Of a stretch of 64,000 nt of DNA, positions 46,248 to 58,085 are shown piece by piece (position 1 is the first letter of the stretch; the number at the start of each line of letters is the position of its first letter). Origin of the DNA: Macrolepiota albuminosa. Taxonomy: Eukaryota; Basidiomycota; Agaricomycetes; Agaricales; Agaricaceae. The stretch covers positions 62,001 to 126,000 of the forward strand of contig JAMWFC010000009.1 of NCBI GenBank assembly GCA_027475525.1. Reading direction: 5' to 3'. Under the pieces are notes generated by a model. That model was given only the letters and a program-made list of their open reading frames with translations. It made no database searches and was not told the origin of the DNA. Made by a program: the position numbers and the translations under genes.

Positions 46248-47623
46248 CGCGGCTACAATTCTCTTCTACCTCTCGCGGCATGGTCTCTGGTGTCTCTCGC
46301 ATCTTTATACATGTGAAAGATAGGAGTATGTTCGGCAAGTACCCGAATGGTCACGTCAACTGCATGGCTTGTTTACGCCCACATAACCATCGTATGAGCC
46401 CACCTTCTACACCCGACCTGGACTCATAAAGTATAATCAACAGCTATACTCAAAAGGACTTCCATACGTGTGTACAACCTCATTCCACGGCGCCCACGCA
46501 TAAGGGCTTGGTCTCAACACCGTTCAGACGCGTAAAATGTGCCCCCACCTTGGTCAAATGTATACAATTGCTGCACAAACTACAATTCTTCCATTCAATG
46601 CCATCTCCAGGATACAAAAAAGGACAATATGGTCTCGAAGTACACGGCTTTGATCTCATATCCTTTATTCTAGTCCACGTGTCATGTTGGCTATCTTCTT
46701 TGAGTTTAGGTGTGCATTCAAAGCAACAATTATAGAATAAGTGTTACCATTCAGTACGAATGATTGGCCTCAACCTCGAGCAATCGCTGGCCTTTTATCG
46801 CCAATGCTTCTTTTCTCGTCGACACATATACCAGAAAAGGTACGACATTTCCCTTTAGTGATGAACTTTTCAAGCTTCCACCCCTCTCCACTAGTCCACT
46901 GCTAACGGAGACGAAGTAGCTCATCATGGCTGTGCGGTGCCCCTGTGAAATTTGAATACTTGTCAGGGGTGTCCATGATGCTCGTACCTGAAGTCAACAT
47001 TGCGATCAATTTCAATAGATATCGGTTTCGATGTTTGTTTCTGGTATTTCGTGATGGTTGATAAACGTTATCATCCACTGTTGTATCGGCTTTACTTCAA
47101 AGTTTTGCCGGTATCTCCGTTACTCGTGGTGAAGGCAGATCTTCTGGAAGAAATTGAACTCTTCAAGAGGTCGATGAATATTTGACGCTCATTATCATTC
47201 CATAGAGGATGTCTACTACAAGTTTAGCATAAGCGTGTAGATGTTCAATTTATCCTCACGCATCCAAAAGTCTCGCACTAGCACCTTCAAGAGGTTACTA
47301 AAAATGAACTTTACGTGCGTTGCTTCGTTTCGTTCAAGGCTAGTCCAAATTTTCGTTGTATTCTGTCCACGCCACAGAAGCTTCGTGCTGAACCACCTAC
47401 CATAAATATGGAGCTGTGATTATCGATTTTGGGAACCACAGGTCACTGGAGATTGCCTTGTAGAACTACCATTCCACCGGGAGCCAGACCTTGTCCAGGA
47501 CCTGGAAAAACGTCCAGTTTTGGATAAGGGGGTGTTATCTTGTTGGTCGAGTTTTTACGGTACCATTCGCAATAGGTCTGGCTCTGCGACAAAGAGTTGA
47601 TTATTCGGTAGAATGTCTGGATC
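46248..47623. other. No gene seen
   Basis: 5' flank of the transporter and spacer. Short ORFs (the longest 75 aa at 46508) show no domain or splice logic. Confidence 0.5.
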
Positions 47624-49351
47624 ATGGTTGCCGTTCTCCAAACATTTGTAGATGATAAACCTCTATCAGATAAAAGAAATGTTCAGGATGTGGGACCAGA
47701 CTTGAAGCCTAAAAAGGTTGATTACCAACGGCTGCTTGTTTGTCTGATTAATGTCTCCATGTCTCGAATGCAAAAAAGTTTACAGAACTGGTGTAAGTGG
47801 CGTATTGTTTCTCACGTCTTGAAAGCAACATGAAAAAAAAACTGCTGCTAAAACTGTACACACTCTGTTCATCCAATGAAAACTCAATCCGAACAACCAT
47901 CCTACTTTCTGAGAGGCTGCCACTGTCAGGGCGCCGCGGCATGGACAAGGTTGAGAAACGGAACCTTGTTTTCGGAACTCGGAAACTTCCATAAACATGG
48001 ACTTTGACAAAGACTTCGTTGTTCATAACTACTCCACGACCTCAACACAACCTTCAAATTCTCTATTACACACTGCATATAAACTCATATGTGATACGTG
48101 CTCTGAATCTCCGGACTGGGTAAATGTCACAGCTGCCAATGCTCCCTTGATCAAAATTGGTCACACCAAAAGTAAGATCCTCTGGTTGTGACTAAAGAAA
48201 AGAGCTCAATTGTTAGTAGAACTGGTCCAGTACCCACCTTTTCTTGAAACCCTTCATGGAAAACGACTAAATGAACAGGAACGTCAGACTGACGTTGACT
48301 GGGGTGCTCCAATTGACGAACAAATTGACGCTTTTTCTCTTAAGGACTTGGAAGAATTCCAAACCACCGATCTTAGCTTTTTATTCAATGATACTTCTAA
48401 ACAAATAGCCTTGGATCTGCATCCGACGTCTATATCTCGAATACTGCCTTCAGTAGAGGAAGGTTCCCTCTATGCAGTAATACCACAGGTAGGGGGTACT
48501 AACGCACCTAATTTCGATCCCTTCCTGAGCACATTTTTAGCCTCATGTCCACCCGTCATCATGTTCTAAACTCAGCGGGTCTTTAAAATTGATACCTTAC
48601 ACAAAGACGAAGCCCATACTGATACCTCCCCGTACTGAATCATTCTCACCTTCACCCTACTCTCGTTCTGCTTGGCTGGTTCCAATCCGTGGCAAACCTC
48701 CTTGGGAACAATGTACGGCTGCTCTCGTGCTCAATTCCTCTTACGATGCTTCTCATCTCGACCCGAAGAATCGGGGAGAGATCATCTGGACGCCTATGTC
48801 CATTCAATCCTTCTGGAATTTCTTACTCGAGGTCAAGGCAAGTGGATCAGCTGGCGCAATTGGTCTCTCCTTCCATGGCTCGCGTAACACTCCATTGGTT
48901 TCCCAATCAATCCACACGGCATCTTCAGTGATACCAGGAAATCAGCAAAGCATGGTCGCCAGTAACCCTCGCTTGGAATCATTTACCTCCACTACAAATC
49001 CTCGTTCCCTCTTGTCGACTCTAGACTATATCAAAATCTATCACGAGGGTCTTAATGCAATGCACCTACGAAACATGTTGCATCTTTGGTCATATACGGA
49101 GCCACAGATATCGAGAAAGATCAGGGTCTTGAAAGGAGCCACCCTGGCCTTGATCGATGAACGTTCCAGGGGAATTTTGTTGTCTTGAAAGCGGACTCTC
49201 TAGATTCTATTATCCTTTGTTCAGATTTTGGTGGTGTGGAGAGACTGTTGTGGACGGAAGCAATATCCTAGATGCCAGGTCTCGTCATTCATCACGGCAA
49301 CATCCTTCTTGGAGTTCGTTCGTCTTTCACGCCCAAACCTTGCTCATCATG
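47624..49351 (+). pseudogene. Broken protein-coding locus, family not recognised
   Basis: A series of plus-strand coding stretches reads as one protein of over 450 aa: MVAVLQTFVDDKPLSD (47624), a Lys-rich part with an intron near 47791, DKDFVVHNYSTTS (48003), PIDEQIDAFSLKDLEEF (48314), RSAWLVPIRGKPPWEQC (48664), IIWTPMSIQSFWNFLLE (48782), LIDERSRGILL (49153) and CSDFGGVERLLWTEAI (49224), ending near 49351. The pieces are separated by in-frame TGA/TAA/TAG (48189, 48567, 49270) and by frame changes with no plausible intron. This suggests a decayed gene, or a gene with sequencing errors. Composition is Pro/Leu-rich in the middle. No catalytic motif is apparent and I do not name a function. Confidence 0.45.
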
Positions 49352-49570
49352 CCATGAATGAATGAAGGAATAAAATTCAGTCGTCGGCAAGCCACAGTAT
49401 TGAACTAAGAAGCGGGGGTTGATCTCAAGCATATATATCTGCGGCGTCTTAACCTGACACGGGCCACCACCAGATACTGCCACCGTCTCCATCCTGACTT
49501 CCGCTTCCTTCAAAACCTTCTTCATGCCAACTCTACTTCCACATGCTTTACCGTTTCCAGATAAGCACAA

Positions 49571-49730
49571 CTCTTGTGTTCTTGGATCAACCTTCTTGGG
49601 TTTCGCAAACTATGAAATACTCGGTTTAGAGCAATGCTTCAGAGCAGCTCTTGTGTTTTTGTTGGTCAACTTTCTTGAGCGAGCTTCGCGAACTAGAAAT
49701 ACTCGGTTTAGAGCAAAGCTTTAGAGCCAA
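49571..49730 (+). repeat. Imperfect approximately 80-bp tandem duplication
   Basis: Two diverged units, each with cttgtgtt-ttg...caactttctt and aaatactcggtttagagcaa. Intergenic. Not identical, so a genuine old duplication. Confidence 0.8.
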
Positions 49731-50572
49731 GCTTTAAAAGCTAAAAAGCTAAACGACCGTTACCTCTATGGAATAGGAAAACCTGGATCGCTATCTTGTA
49801 ATATATATGTAATATATGGAGGGATTCATAATCATAAATCTGACGTGCCAGTCCGAGGTGGCTGGCCTGTCTGTCGCGAGAGCCGAGTGACGGAAAGGGT
49901 GTGGTCTTTGAGTGAGGGTGGCTGTGCTGTCACGAGAATTCCCTTTTGCTTCGTGACACCCTCAGAAGTTTCGTTGCGCGCTAGTACCGGGCAAGCCGAC
50001 AACAGGAAAATTTTCCCGCCCGCCCAGCCCAAATCTTATCAAGACCCAACCGCGCCATAGTGATCTACGCGGTCCGAGAAGAACAGAGATTCGAGCAGTT
50101 CAGGTAAAGTGACTGTAGTCACGAATCATCCTTCCCACCCGCCCGAATCGCAGCTAAAAGTAATATTTTCTTTTCAGGTCGCGAAAGGTCGGAGCGCGTG
50201 GCATCCACACCACGTCCTCGCCCACCCCACTGTAGAAAATTGCTGTATATTTTGTAATACAAAATCGTAACAATAATATCCTTTCTTGCAAACACGCAAC
50301 GAAATCAAAGATCGGCGTTACGTGCTATCTAGTGCTGAGAGCCATCCTCGTTCCGCTGGAACTTTTCTATTTCTTGATGACATACACATATTTACTGCTT
50401 TTGAGTGTAAACAACACTTTCAGCATTACCTGGACACCACTCATCCAATTAGTTGCTGACGAAGTCTTCGTGACCCCATCATGGCAGTTAATTCATTGAG
50501 GACGTCATCAATTATCATATATCACGGTTTGACGTGACGTGACAAAGCCCGTCCTTGCCCACACCACGAACC
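49731..50572. promoter_or_regulatory. Intergenic region upstream of the promethin-like gene
   Basis: No coding signal. Presumably contains the promoter of the gene starting at 50573; no specific element identified. Confidence 0.35.
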
Positions 50573-51553
50573 ATGGCATCCAAAGAATCCCAAGTCACCC
50601 TGCCCAACTCAGAAGAAGACGACGAAATGTACTCCTACTTCAACAAAAGCATCTCTGCCGTGCAAGAACACGCTGATCAGTAAACCACACTCCCGCTTTA
50701 TCAAACCCTTACAAATTCACTCACAAATAACGACGAGTTTCGTAGCTTTGAACAAGTATACGCGCGTCCGGCTCTCAGGACATCTCAAGCATTCTTTGAT
50801 GAACACCCGATAGCTGCTGTGGGTTCTCTTAGGCATCCCTAGGCTGTTCTAATTGCGATTTGTTCGCATGTAGACTTTTATTGCTATTTTCGTGTCTTTG
50901 AGCATCGTGCCAGTGGTGTTGTTCTTGTGCGTCCTTCTTATTACTTTCTCTGCTTAGCAACACATGATAAATGTCTCTTATTAGAGGACTTTCGCTGTTT
51001 GCTATCGCTTCATTTACTATCGTCGCGCTGACCACGACCGTCATCCTTTCCGCAACCGTGGTTCTATCATTACGTATGAGTGGCCTTTACTTTCCTTTCC
51101 CTTCCAACACACTCAAACAATTCACCCTTAGTCTCTCTGCTAATCCTGACATTACTGATGGCACTCGCTTCGTCTGCTTTCCTAACGATATCTGGCATAT
51201 CCATCTACGCATTTGCGTCTCTTCTGAGTTTCCTCAGAGTACACGGAAACCACGGCGTATCCTTATGGGCAGACCAAATGACGGAACTGGTATTCGGATC
51301 TGGAACTCTTCCTCTTCCTCCTTCGGCTGATGCTGATTCCCATCTGAACGACGAGGGCTCGCCACCTACTACTGGTGGGCGGGACGAAGCCGCATTGTCT
51401 GATGCCGAAGACCATATGCCATTGGGAGAATGGCGGTTGTTCGAGCCAAAGCAGAAGCAGGAAGGCCTAGCGACCCCTTCCTCTTCCTCTGCTCACGATC
51501 GCGAACCTCTTTCCAGAGAAGAAAATGGAGACTTGGTGGATCACCCGAGATAG
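50573..51553 (+). CDS. Promethin/LDAF1-like small membrane protein
   Basis: Five exons (50573-50679, 50746-50818, 50874-50926, 50985-51073, 51132-51553) sum to 744 nt, giving 247 aa with GT-AG junctions in frame. An acidic soluble N-terminus (SEEDDEMYSYFNKSISAV) is followed by FFDEHPIAATFIAIFVSLS, then about 90 residues of almost unbroken hydrophobic sequence (residues 60-145) with several possible hairpin segments. An acidic, Ser/Pro-rich C-terminus (residues 160-247) follows. This layout, and the EHP...FI.IF start of the hydrophobic part, resemble the promethin/lipid-droplet assembly factor family of ER and lipid-droplet membranes. The family call is by analogy and not certain; the gene model itself is solid. 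Confidence 0.65.
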
Positions 51554-52342
51554 GTCAGAGACTTCTTACCTCCCCCGCGCCTAGATAAGGATACTCTTTT
51601 CATGCTGTAGTAGAATAAATTTGAAGTAGATATATGGAAAGAATGCAAGGCTCTTTGTCGTCGTGCGAGAGGTATCTGTAGGGAGCTGTTCGTTTCCTTC
51701 GTTTGTCTCTTTCTCTCAGGTTTTCGTATCGTCCTGATAGTGTGGATACCCAGATGTAAACGGTACAGACGTGGCCCTACCTACGTCTTCTCGTCGCATC
51801 GCGTCGCGTCGATGCGGGGCGAGGTAAGAATGAAATCAACTGAGGTATTCAAACGACCTGCTATCGCTATGGCATACATAGATTTACCATTGTCAACCCA
51901 ATGCATCAGTCTCGCGTCGGATGAACTATTCGATCCCACGTATGTATATATATCTACATCGACTTATGCTGCTCGATACATTTGTACTATCATAACCGAT
52001 CCGCGCTCCCGACGACTGTACGATTCCTTACCGACGTTGTGTCCACTGCTTTTCTTTTCATTATCGCCTGCATGATGTCAGCATTTGAGATTTGAAATTC
52101 GAACGTTTGAACCCGTCTCCGGCAATCATAACCAAGACTTGAAAACATACCACCAACATATGACCTTGGAGGGGACCACCATCTCTTCGACCGCTCATCT
52201 CCCTCTCTCCATCTTCCAGCGCCTCTAGATCACACAGGAGATGTAAACGGTAAGGCCCATTAAATTACCGATCTATGTTTAATTACCTAAAGTCTACAAC
52301 GGCAATGACCAGCCGGCCCCTTCTAATTTACCTATTCTCATC
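51554..52342. other. Intergenic, convergent gene ends
   Basis: Between the ends of the promethin-like gene (plus) and the GT8 gene (minus). No coding signal; presumably holds both 3' UTRs. Confidence 0.5.
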
Positions 52343-53466
52343 TCACATCACTAACGCAGCTCTCCTGCACTTATCAAAGTCCTCGCCCGCCTGTCCCCGA
52401 ACCATATCCTCATACGCCTCTCTCCACCAGCCGACCTCCTGCGCGAAAACGCCCCCGCGCTTCGCCTGCGCCTCGTCCAAAACCTGCCTCACCCTCTCCG
52501 GATCCCTCAACATCTTCCCGCTCCTATCCCGCTCGTCCACAAACGGCTTAACAAGCGTATAATGCACGATGCGCATCTCGCCCGCGTCGTCCATCGCACG
52601 CCACATCTCCGGGCTCACGGTCTTGATGGCGAGATTCGCGTTGTACGCGTACGGCAGGCGCGCGGCGGACGCGGCGAAGAAGGTGTTGAGGAACGCCTGC
52701 TCGGCTTCTTCAGGAGGGTACCGGGCTGTGGGCAGCACTGCCTTCATGCGGTCGAGCACGCCGTCGTCCGGGGTGTACGCCATGACGCCGGCGTTGAACT
52801 GGATAGTGAAGCCCCGCGCGTCGGTGTAGATGTCTGGGACGGCGGCGAAGGCCCACGGGAGGTGGAAGAGCTCGTCAAAGTTGCGCCGCACGAGGGTGTC
52901 GGCGTCGAGGTAGATGGCTCTGGACGCGGGGAGGGACCAGATGTTGAGCTTGGTGTACTGGTCGACGAAGCTGTGGTGGATGCCCTTGCCAGCGTGGGGA
53001 GGCGGAATGAAGGGCACGGGGATTGGCTCCCAGCCGGCGGCGCGGACGACGCACAGGGCCTCGTCGGATATGCGGCCCGGGAGGTAGGCGAGGAAGAAGT
53101 TAGAGGCGGATGTGTTGTGTGACTTGATAGAGTGGAGGAGGACGGCTGCCCCTATGGCGTACGAGTCGGTGTAGAGCGTCGTCACTATGGCGCGTTGTCG
53201 AGGGACTGCGGTGTCGATGTCGGGGACGAGCAGTGAGGGGTCACTGCGTGCTTGTGTTACTCGGGGCAAGCGTCAGCAGGGGCGACTCACAATTGCTGGT
53301 AGTCGGTGAGGGAGCTGTACAGTGGTGGGGGAAAGAGGGCTCGATGGGCGAGCCCGGTGGCGAGGAGGACGATGACGACGACGACGACGACGAGGGCCTG
53401 CCATGAACATCGTGGACGACGGCCAGGAGAGGGCAGGGGAGTATACTGTGGGCGGCAGAAGATCAT
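52343..53466 (-). CDS. GT8 family glycosyltransferase, type II membrane protein
   Basis: Sugar transferase of the glycogenin/galactinol-synthase-like GT8 fold, probably Golgi-located. Two exons (53466-53291, 53243-52343) give 358 aa. The N-terminus has a short cytosolic tail, then a Val-rich membrane anchor (about residues 24-44) encoded by a GTC repeat, then a stem. The catalytic domain has RAIVTTLYTDSYAIGA, TKLNIWSLPASRAIYLDADT (DxD metal and nucleotide-sugar site), FNAGVMAY and IVHYTLVKPF, in the usual order. The intron acceptor cacgcag/T was chosen because it alone keeps frame. It lies 67 bp downstream of the UPF3 stop on the same strand. Donor sugar and acceptor cannot be told from sequence. 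CpG- and GC-rich compared with the rest of the window. Confidence 0.9.
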
Positions 53467-53533
53467 GGAAGCGAATCAAGATGCATCTGCCAAGCTCAAA
53501 GTGATTCGCTGGATACCGCCATCAATTACTCTA

Positions 53534-54873
53534 CTAATGTCCCCCTCGGCCCCTTCCTCGTCTACTCTCCTCGCTTCCTCCCTCTTTCCTCGCCCTCGTT
53601 CCCCCTCCAACCCCACTGAGTGCTGCTTCAAAGTGTCGCGACCCCAGCCCAAGCACTGGCCGCGTTCTTTTCTGCGCTGCATCCTGTGACGCTGTCCCGA
53701 CAGGCGGTGCAATAGGCGGTGCAGCAACCGATACAACCGGAGTTATCACCGTCGCGGACTGTTTCGGCGGCTTTGCCGCTTTTGGGGGCCGCGGCGCTTT
53801 CCCTGACTTGGCAGGCGCCACCTTCCCCTGCTGCGGCTGCGACTGCGGCTGCGGCGGGCCTTTAGCCTGTGGCTGTGCTGCCTTCTTGCCCTTTTTAGCT
53901 GCAATGGAAGTCTCAGCTGCGGCCGCGGCTGGGGCTGGGGTTGGAGCAGGAGCAGGTTTTGCTCCCTTCTTCTTCGACTCGGCAGCACCTACGCGCGGAG
54001 GAGCCGCAAGGATCATGGGGTCCTTGTCCTTGTAGTGTGCATGCGACCTCAAGATCGCTTCTTTATCCCTGTGGGCCGATTTCTCCGCCTTGAGCGCTTC
54101 GAGCAGCGGCGTTGTCTTTGGCGCCGCCTGGGGCTGCGCAGCGGCGACTGTTGGTGGTGTCAGCGTGAGCAGGTAAACTGGCAAGACGCTTACGGAGTGC
54201 TTCGAGCGAGGGCGGTTCGGCTGTCTCTGCGGCTTTGAGGGAGGCAATAAACGATAGATAATCTTCGTCTACAAATATCATTATTTTAAGAACGCGTAAG
54301 ACTCGTAATGCACGACGAACCTTTCTCGATTGTATTACTTCGTGCGTCGACCTTTTTCTTCTCAGATGGAACCTTTTGGTACGGCGCATACTCCACAACA
54401 GCCTGATACTCATTTCCTTTTTCCAAACCAACTCAGAAAGACAAAAACCCACAACACAGGAGGCACACACCACTCTTATCCCTAAACAAATGCCCATCAA
54501 ACTCGCGCCCAAACAGCACCAGCTGCTCCTCGTTCCGAAACGCAATATACGCTCTCGAAGGCACGCTCTCCTTCCCCACCCTGTTGCCCCCATCGTGCAG
54601 CCCAAAGCACAAACCCAAACAAGCGAATACTCACCGCTTCTTAGGTTTACCAGGGTAATACACCTTCCACGCGGCGCTCTCGCGCGTCACCCACGGCGCG
54701 ACGCTCCCCCAGAACACGTCCTCGGGCAGGTTGGGCGGCAGACGCCGCACGACGCTTTTCAGCCGCGTGCGCTCGCCCGAAGCACCGTCTCGTTTGGGGT
54801 CTTTGGGTTTGGCTTTCTTCCCCCGCGTCGTGCTGGGCGTTGATCCGGATTGTACGTGGGGCGCGGTTGACAT
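53534..54873 (-). CDS. UPF3: UPF3, nonsense-mediated mRNA decay factor
   Basis: RNA-surveillance adaptor that links the exon-junction complex to UPF2. Five exons (54873-54635, 54580-54471, 54416-54321, 54268-54194, 54147-53534) sum to 1134 nt, giving 377 aa. The Smg4/UPF3 domain occupies about residues 35-200: VVRRLPPNLPEDVFWGSV, WKVYYPGKPKKR, SRAYIAFRNEEQLVLFGREF, VVEYAPYQKVP and DEDYLSFIASL. The C-terminal half is Ala/Pro/Gln/Lys-rich and disordered, ending in an Arg/Gly-rich tail (ESRRGRGRGGH). All introns are GT-AG. Start MSTAPHV is the first ATG in frame with the domain apart from an upstream in-frame Met-containing stretch that looks like 5' UTR. Confidence 0.93.
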
Positions 54874-57800
54874 TGGGTGTGTTGTGCTTGTGCTTGTGCT
54901 TGTGCTATGTGCTATGTGCTGGGTGCTCCGCTTGTGAATGAATGGATTGTGATTTGTGATTTGTGATTTAAAACGCTGACGCAATGTCGAGAATCCAAGC
55001 GGAGATTAAATATCTCATTTATAAACAGGCCGGACGGGGAAATTTTTTCTTCGAGTTAGTTTGCCTGCCGTCGTTTCATTGGTCTCTTTTCTTTCTTCTC
55101 TCCCTTCGTCCACGGCGCTGGGTGAGTACATGTTCCTCCGTATTATCCCCCCCTCTCCCTTCCCACTCTATTATGTGATGAACAAAAATTCACATTATCA
55201 AGCTCAACAGTCTGAGGGATTTCAATCCCGCTGCTGACTTCATACTTCTGCAATGCTGACACGTCCCGTCCCGTCTCGTTCTTCTCTACCTTTTACTTTT
55301 TTCGGTGGAGATTGTGTGGCTTACTTGACGTCGCTTTTTGTTTTGTTCTGCTAGGTCGTTCATTTGGGATGTTGGAGATTCGTTGAGTTGTTGAGTTGTT
55401 GAGTTGGTAGTGGAGTGGCGTGGATGGCATGGGTACCCTTGATTGAACTACGGTGATTGAAACTGTTGTTGTATCGTCTGTCAATCATGTAGGATGAAGA
55501 TGATTTGTCGATGGGCGGGTAATCCGTGCTCCGTGTTCGTCGTGAGATGGAGATCTCCAATGAACAATGAACAATGAACATTGTACCATGCTCTCAAACT
55601 CGAAGTCGACAACGACAAGCCAAAAAAAAAAAATCTTTGTCCTACACTGCTTGATTCGCCCGATGACCGTTCCGTGCTCCTTCATGGTGTCGGATGCTTT
55701 CAGGCGTTCGTTCTTGGTTCTTCACGAACGTCATCATCATCAATCCTCTGGTTCTTTGAGACGACACCTCTAATGAGACGAACCAGTTGTTTTTTTTTTT
55801 TGGAGAGTTACGACGAAGAAGCTGTTGATCATGAGGTGCTGAGCCGAACTTGGAAGCTTCAAAGAGTCAAGGAAACAACTGGGTGGGGGTAAGGGTAAAT
55901 TTATTGTTTGGTTGCTCTGAAACGAGTTGACACTGACATATTGAGTCAGTAACGGACGACGGTTGGTGACAAAGGAAGCTCAATGAATGGTTGCAAATGC
56001 AATGTGATGATGCTTTTGTTCGCGCTTTGTACATGTGCACGAGAAGAACCTTGCGTGTTCGTGCCTCGTCTGGCAAGTCAGCAAATTTACAAGTTATTAC
56101 CTCGACCTCGAACTTGTTCATCAATCATCTGAATGCTCCAAGGCCCGCGGGTTGCCACAGGACTATCAAACCTGTTCAGAGATGCTATATATATGCCACC
56201 TCCGTAGTTCGGAGTTACGCAAGAGTCCGGACAAAAAGATATTGTGCAGTAAATAGTCACGTTGACTTCCCCAAACTTGAGATATAGATAAGTATATGAC
56301 TTCTTACCTGTTTCCGACTTAATTCAAGTTCAGGAACAGCGTTTTCGTTGTCTCCGTCGTGGTCGTGGACGATGGTCGAGTTGGTGTCACGCCTGCCGAT
56401 TTGACGGCAAGTCGGAGTCTTAAATTCTCCTCGACGCATTCTCTTTCGCGTGTCCTTCTCTGGGCGGAGCTCGAAAAAGGTGGCCCTCAAAAGCCGTAGA
56501 GTTCAGGCTTGGATTTTACTAAATTTGCCCCACAGCGGATAAGTGCAGGAGCTTCACGAGGCCTAATAAACCATCTACATCACGATGATCCACTAGCCCA
56601 GCGATCATGTCTTCTTTCATTCGTCGAAACCATTGTGTGCACTTCGTCCAGCCTGCTGCCTCGGTTGAACGTTACCAACGCTCTTCCTGCGTGTCCCTGA
56701 CAGTGAGACACATTAATCAGACTGTATTACCGCATTATGGCATAGATAGCAGTGGATCTTAGCACCGCGGAGGTAAGGATATGTTACACGATCATCTGCT
56801 GTGGTAAGTGGCTGTGTCAAGTTATATTTATTGATCTCCATGGAATTCAGCCTTGGTTTATTCGGAAAGAGCCCCGAAATTCCAGATCTGAATCACTGCA
56901 CCCATGGTGCTGGAGTAAAGTCTCGGCCAGATAGAAGAAAGATGGAAGAATGAGGAGGGAGCTGTGGCAACAAGAGCTAGAGCCGGCCAGTTTGATCTGA
57001 TTCATGCGCTCACATCAATATCAAACACGACAACCCCGAACGCTTGGGATGTCAACCGGTCACGGACAGCAGAATATCACTGGCTACGGACTTTGCCGAT
57101 TCCTGAACCCCGTTTTAACCCTAACCCTATCTATGATTTGCCTTTTGCCCATACTGCAAGGTGAACCTGCCTATCACACACGTCTCTGTGAGGAAATACA
57201 TCGACATACAAGCACGTTGATCTCTGTACAAGTGCTGAACATATGACATACTGGCTGCCCTTAAACTCTGTTAACAAAAATCATCATCATTGCGTCACAA
57301 AAGAAGCTTAGAGAGGTAATAATGATCGCGTAACAGATGAGGTTTACAATATCAAAATTCCTCGTCTACGTCGAACAGCGGGGGCAATTGCAGCCATTGT
57401 CGTCGCTGCTATCGCGTCTCTATCCCTTCTTGTAGTTGTGGGACCTTTATTCGTTGGATCCCTCTAGACTATCTGGCTCCGGAATGTATCAAGGTTTTAT
57501 GCACTTGTTCTTTTACTGCTGGCAGGTTTGGATGGTTCTTAGCCTGCTTGCCTTCGTCATGCTATACATACTTCATGGTCCACCCAACCGTCAACGAATT
57601 AAGACCCACAGCCCCTGGAAATGTGTAACCTCTTAAAGTCAGTTTCTACTGTCTTCATCATGCTGGCATTCATCAGTTTACATAGATACCGGATACGTTC
57701 TTGAGCCTGCTGGTCTTGACGCGTTTAAAGATACTCCCAGGTTACGTATTTATCATGCACTGTTGGTGTTTGATTGATGCTCTTAAAATACAACATATTC

Positions 57801-58085
57801 AGTTTTTCTTTGTTACGGTTGACGCTACAGCGATTGAGATGATCAGACCATCTACGTCGGTATTTCATCAATTGGTTCTTCTATATTTCCATGGCTGGTA
57901 GCTCAGGAGCTCAGTCACAACAATAAAGTTTGGTTCCATAAATACGTGGAAACTTTGAACCTGCGGATACGATACTTTGATCCTCCGGCGCTTTACTGAG
58001 CCAACAAAACGTCTTCTTCACGCTATTGACCACCATACAGTGTTGTTTCTACCTGCGTCAAAGAACTGCAATCTTCAGTCTGCAC
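54874..58085. other. Long intergenic stretch, no confident gene
   Basis: Contains A/T homopolymers (about 55622-55632 and 55790-55801) and many short ORFs without domains. At 57340-57474 a frame gives RRTAGAIAAIVVAAIASLSL followed by more hydrophobic residues, which reads like a transmembrane exon, and 57480-57640 has more hydrophobic fragments. I could not connect them into a gene. They may be exons of an unrecognised membrane protein or a remnant. Confidence 0.4.

Noticed and set aside
52562..53122. 186-aa plus-strand ORF, Arg/Gly/Val-rich
   Set aside because: It is the antisense shadow of the GC-rich GT8 coding exon, which has clear motifs on minus.
53746..54247. Arg-rich and Cys/Gly-rich frames over the UPF3 3' exon
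   Set aside because: Other-frame shadows of the Ala/Pro/Gln-rich disordered tail of UPF3.
57116..57130. Telomere-like CCCTAACCCTA
   Set aside because: Only two repeat units; can occur by chance and nothing else suggests a chromosome end.
57340..57900. Possible multi-pass membrane protein gene
   Set aside because: Several hydrophobic frames exist but no consistent exon chain, start or family motif could be built; left as an unresolved fragment.
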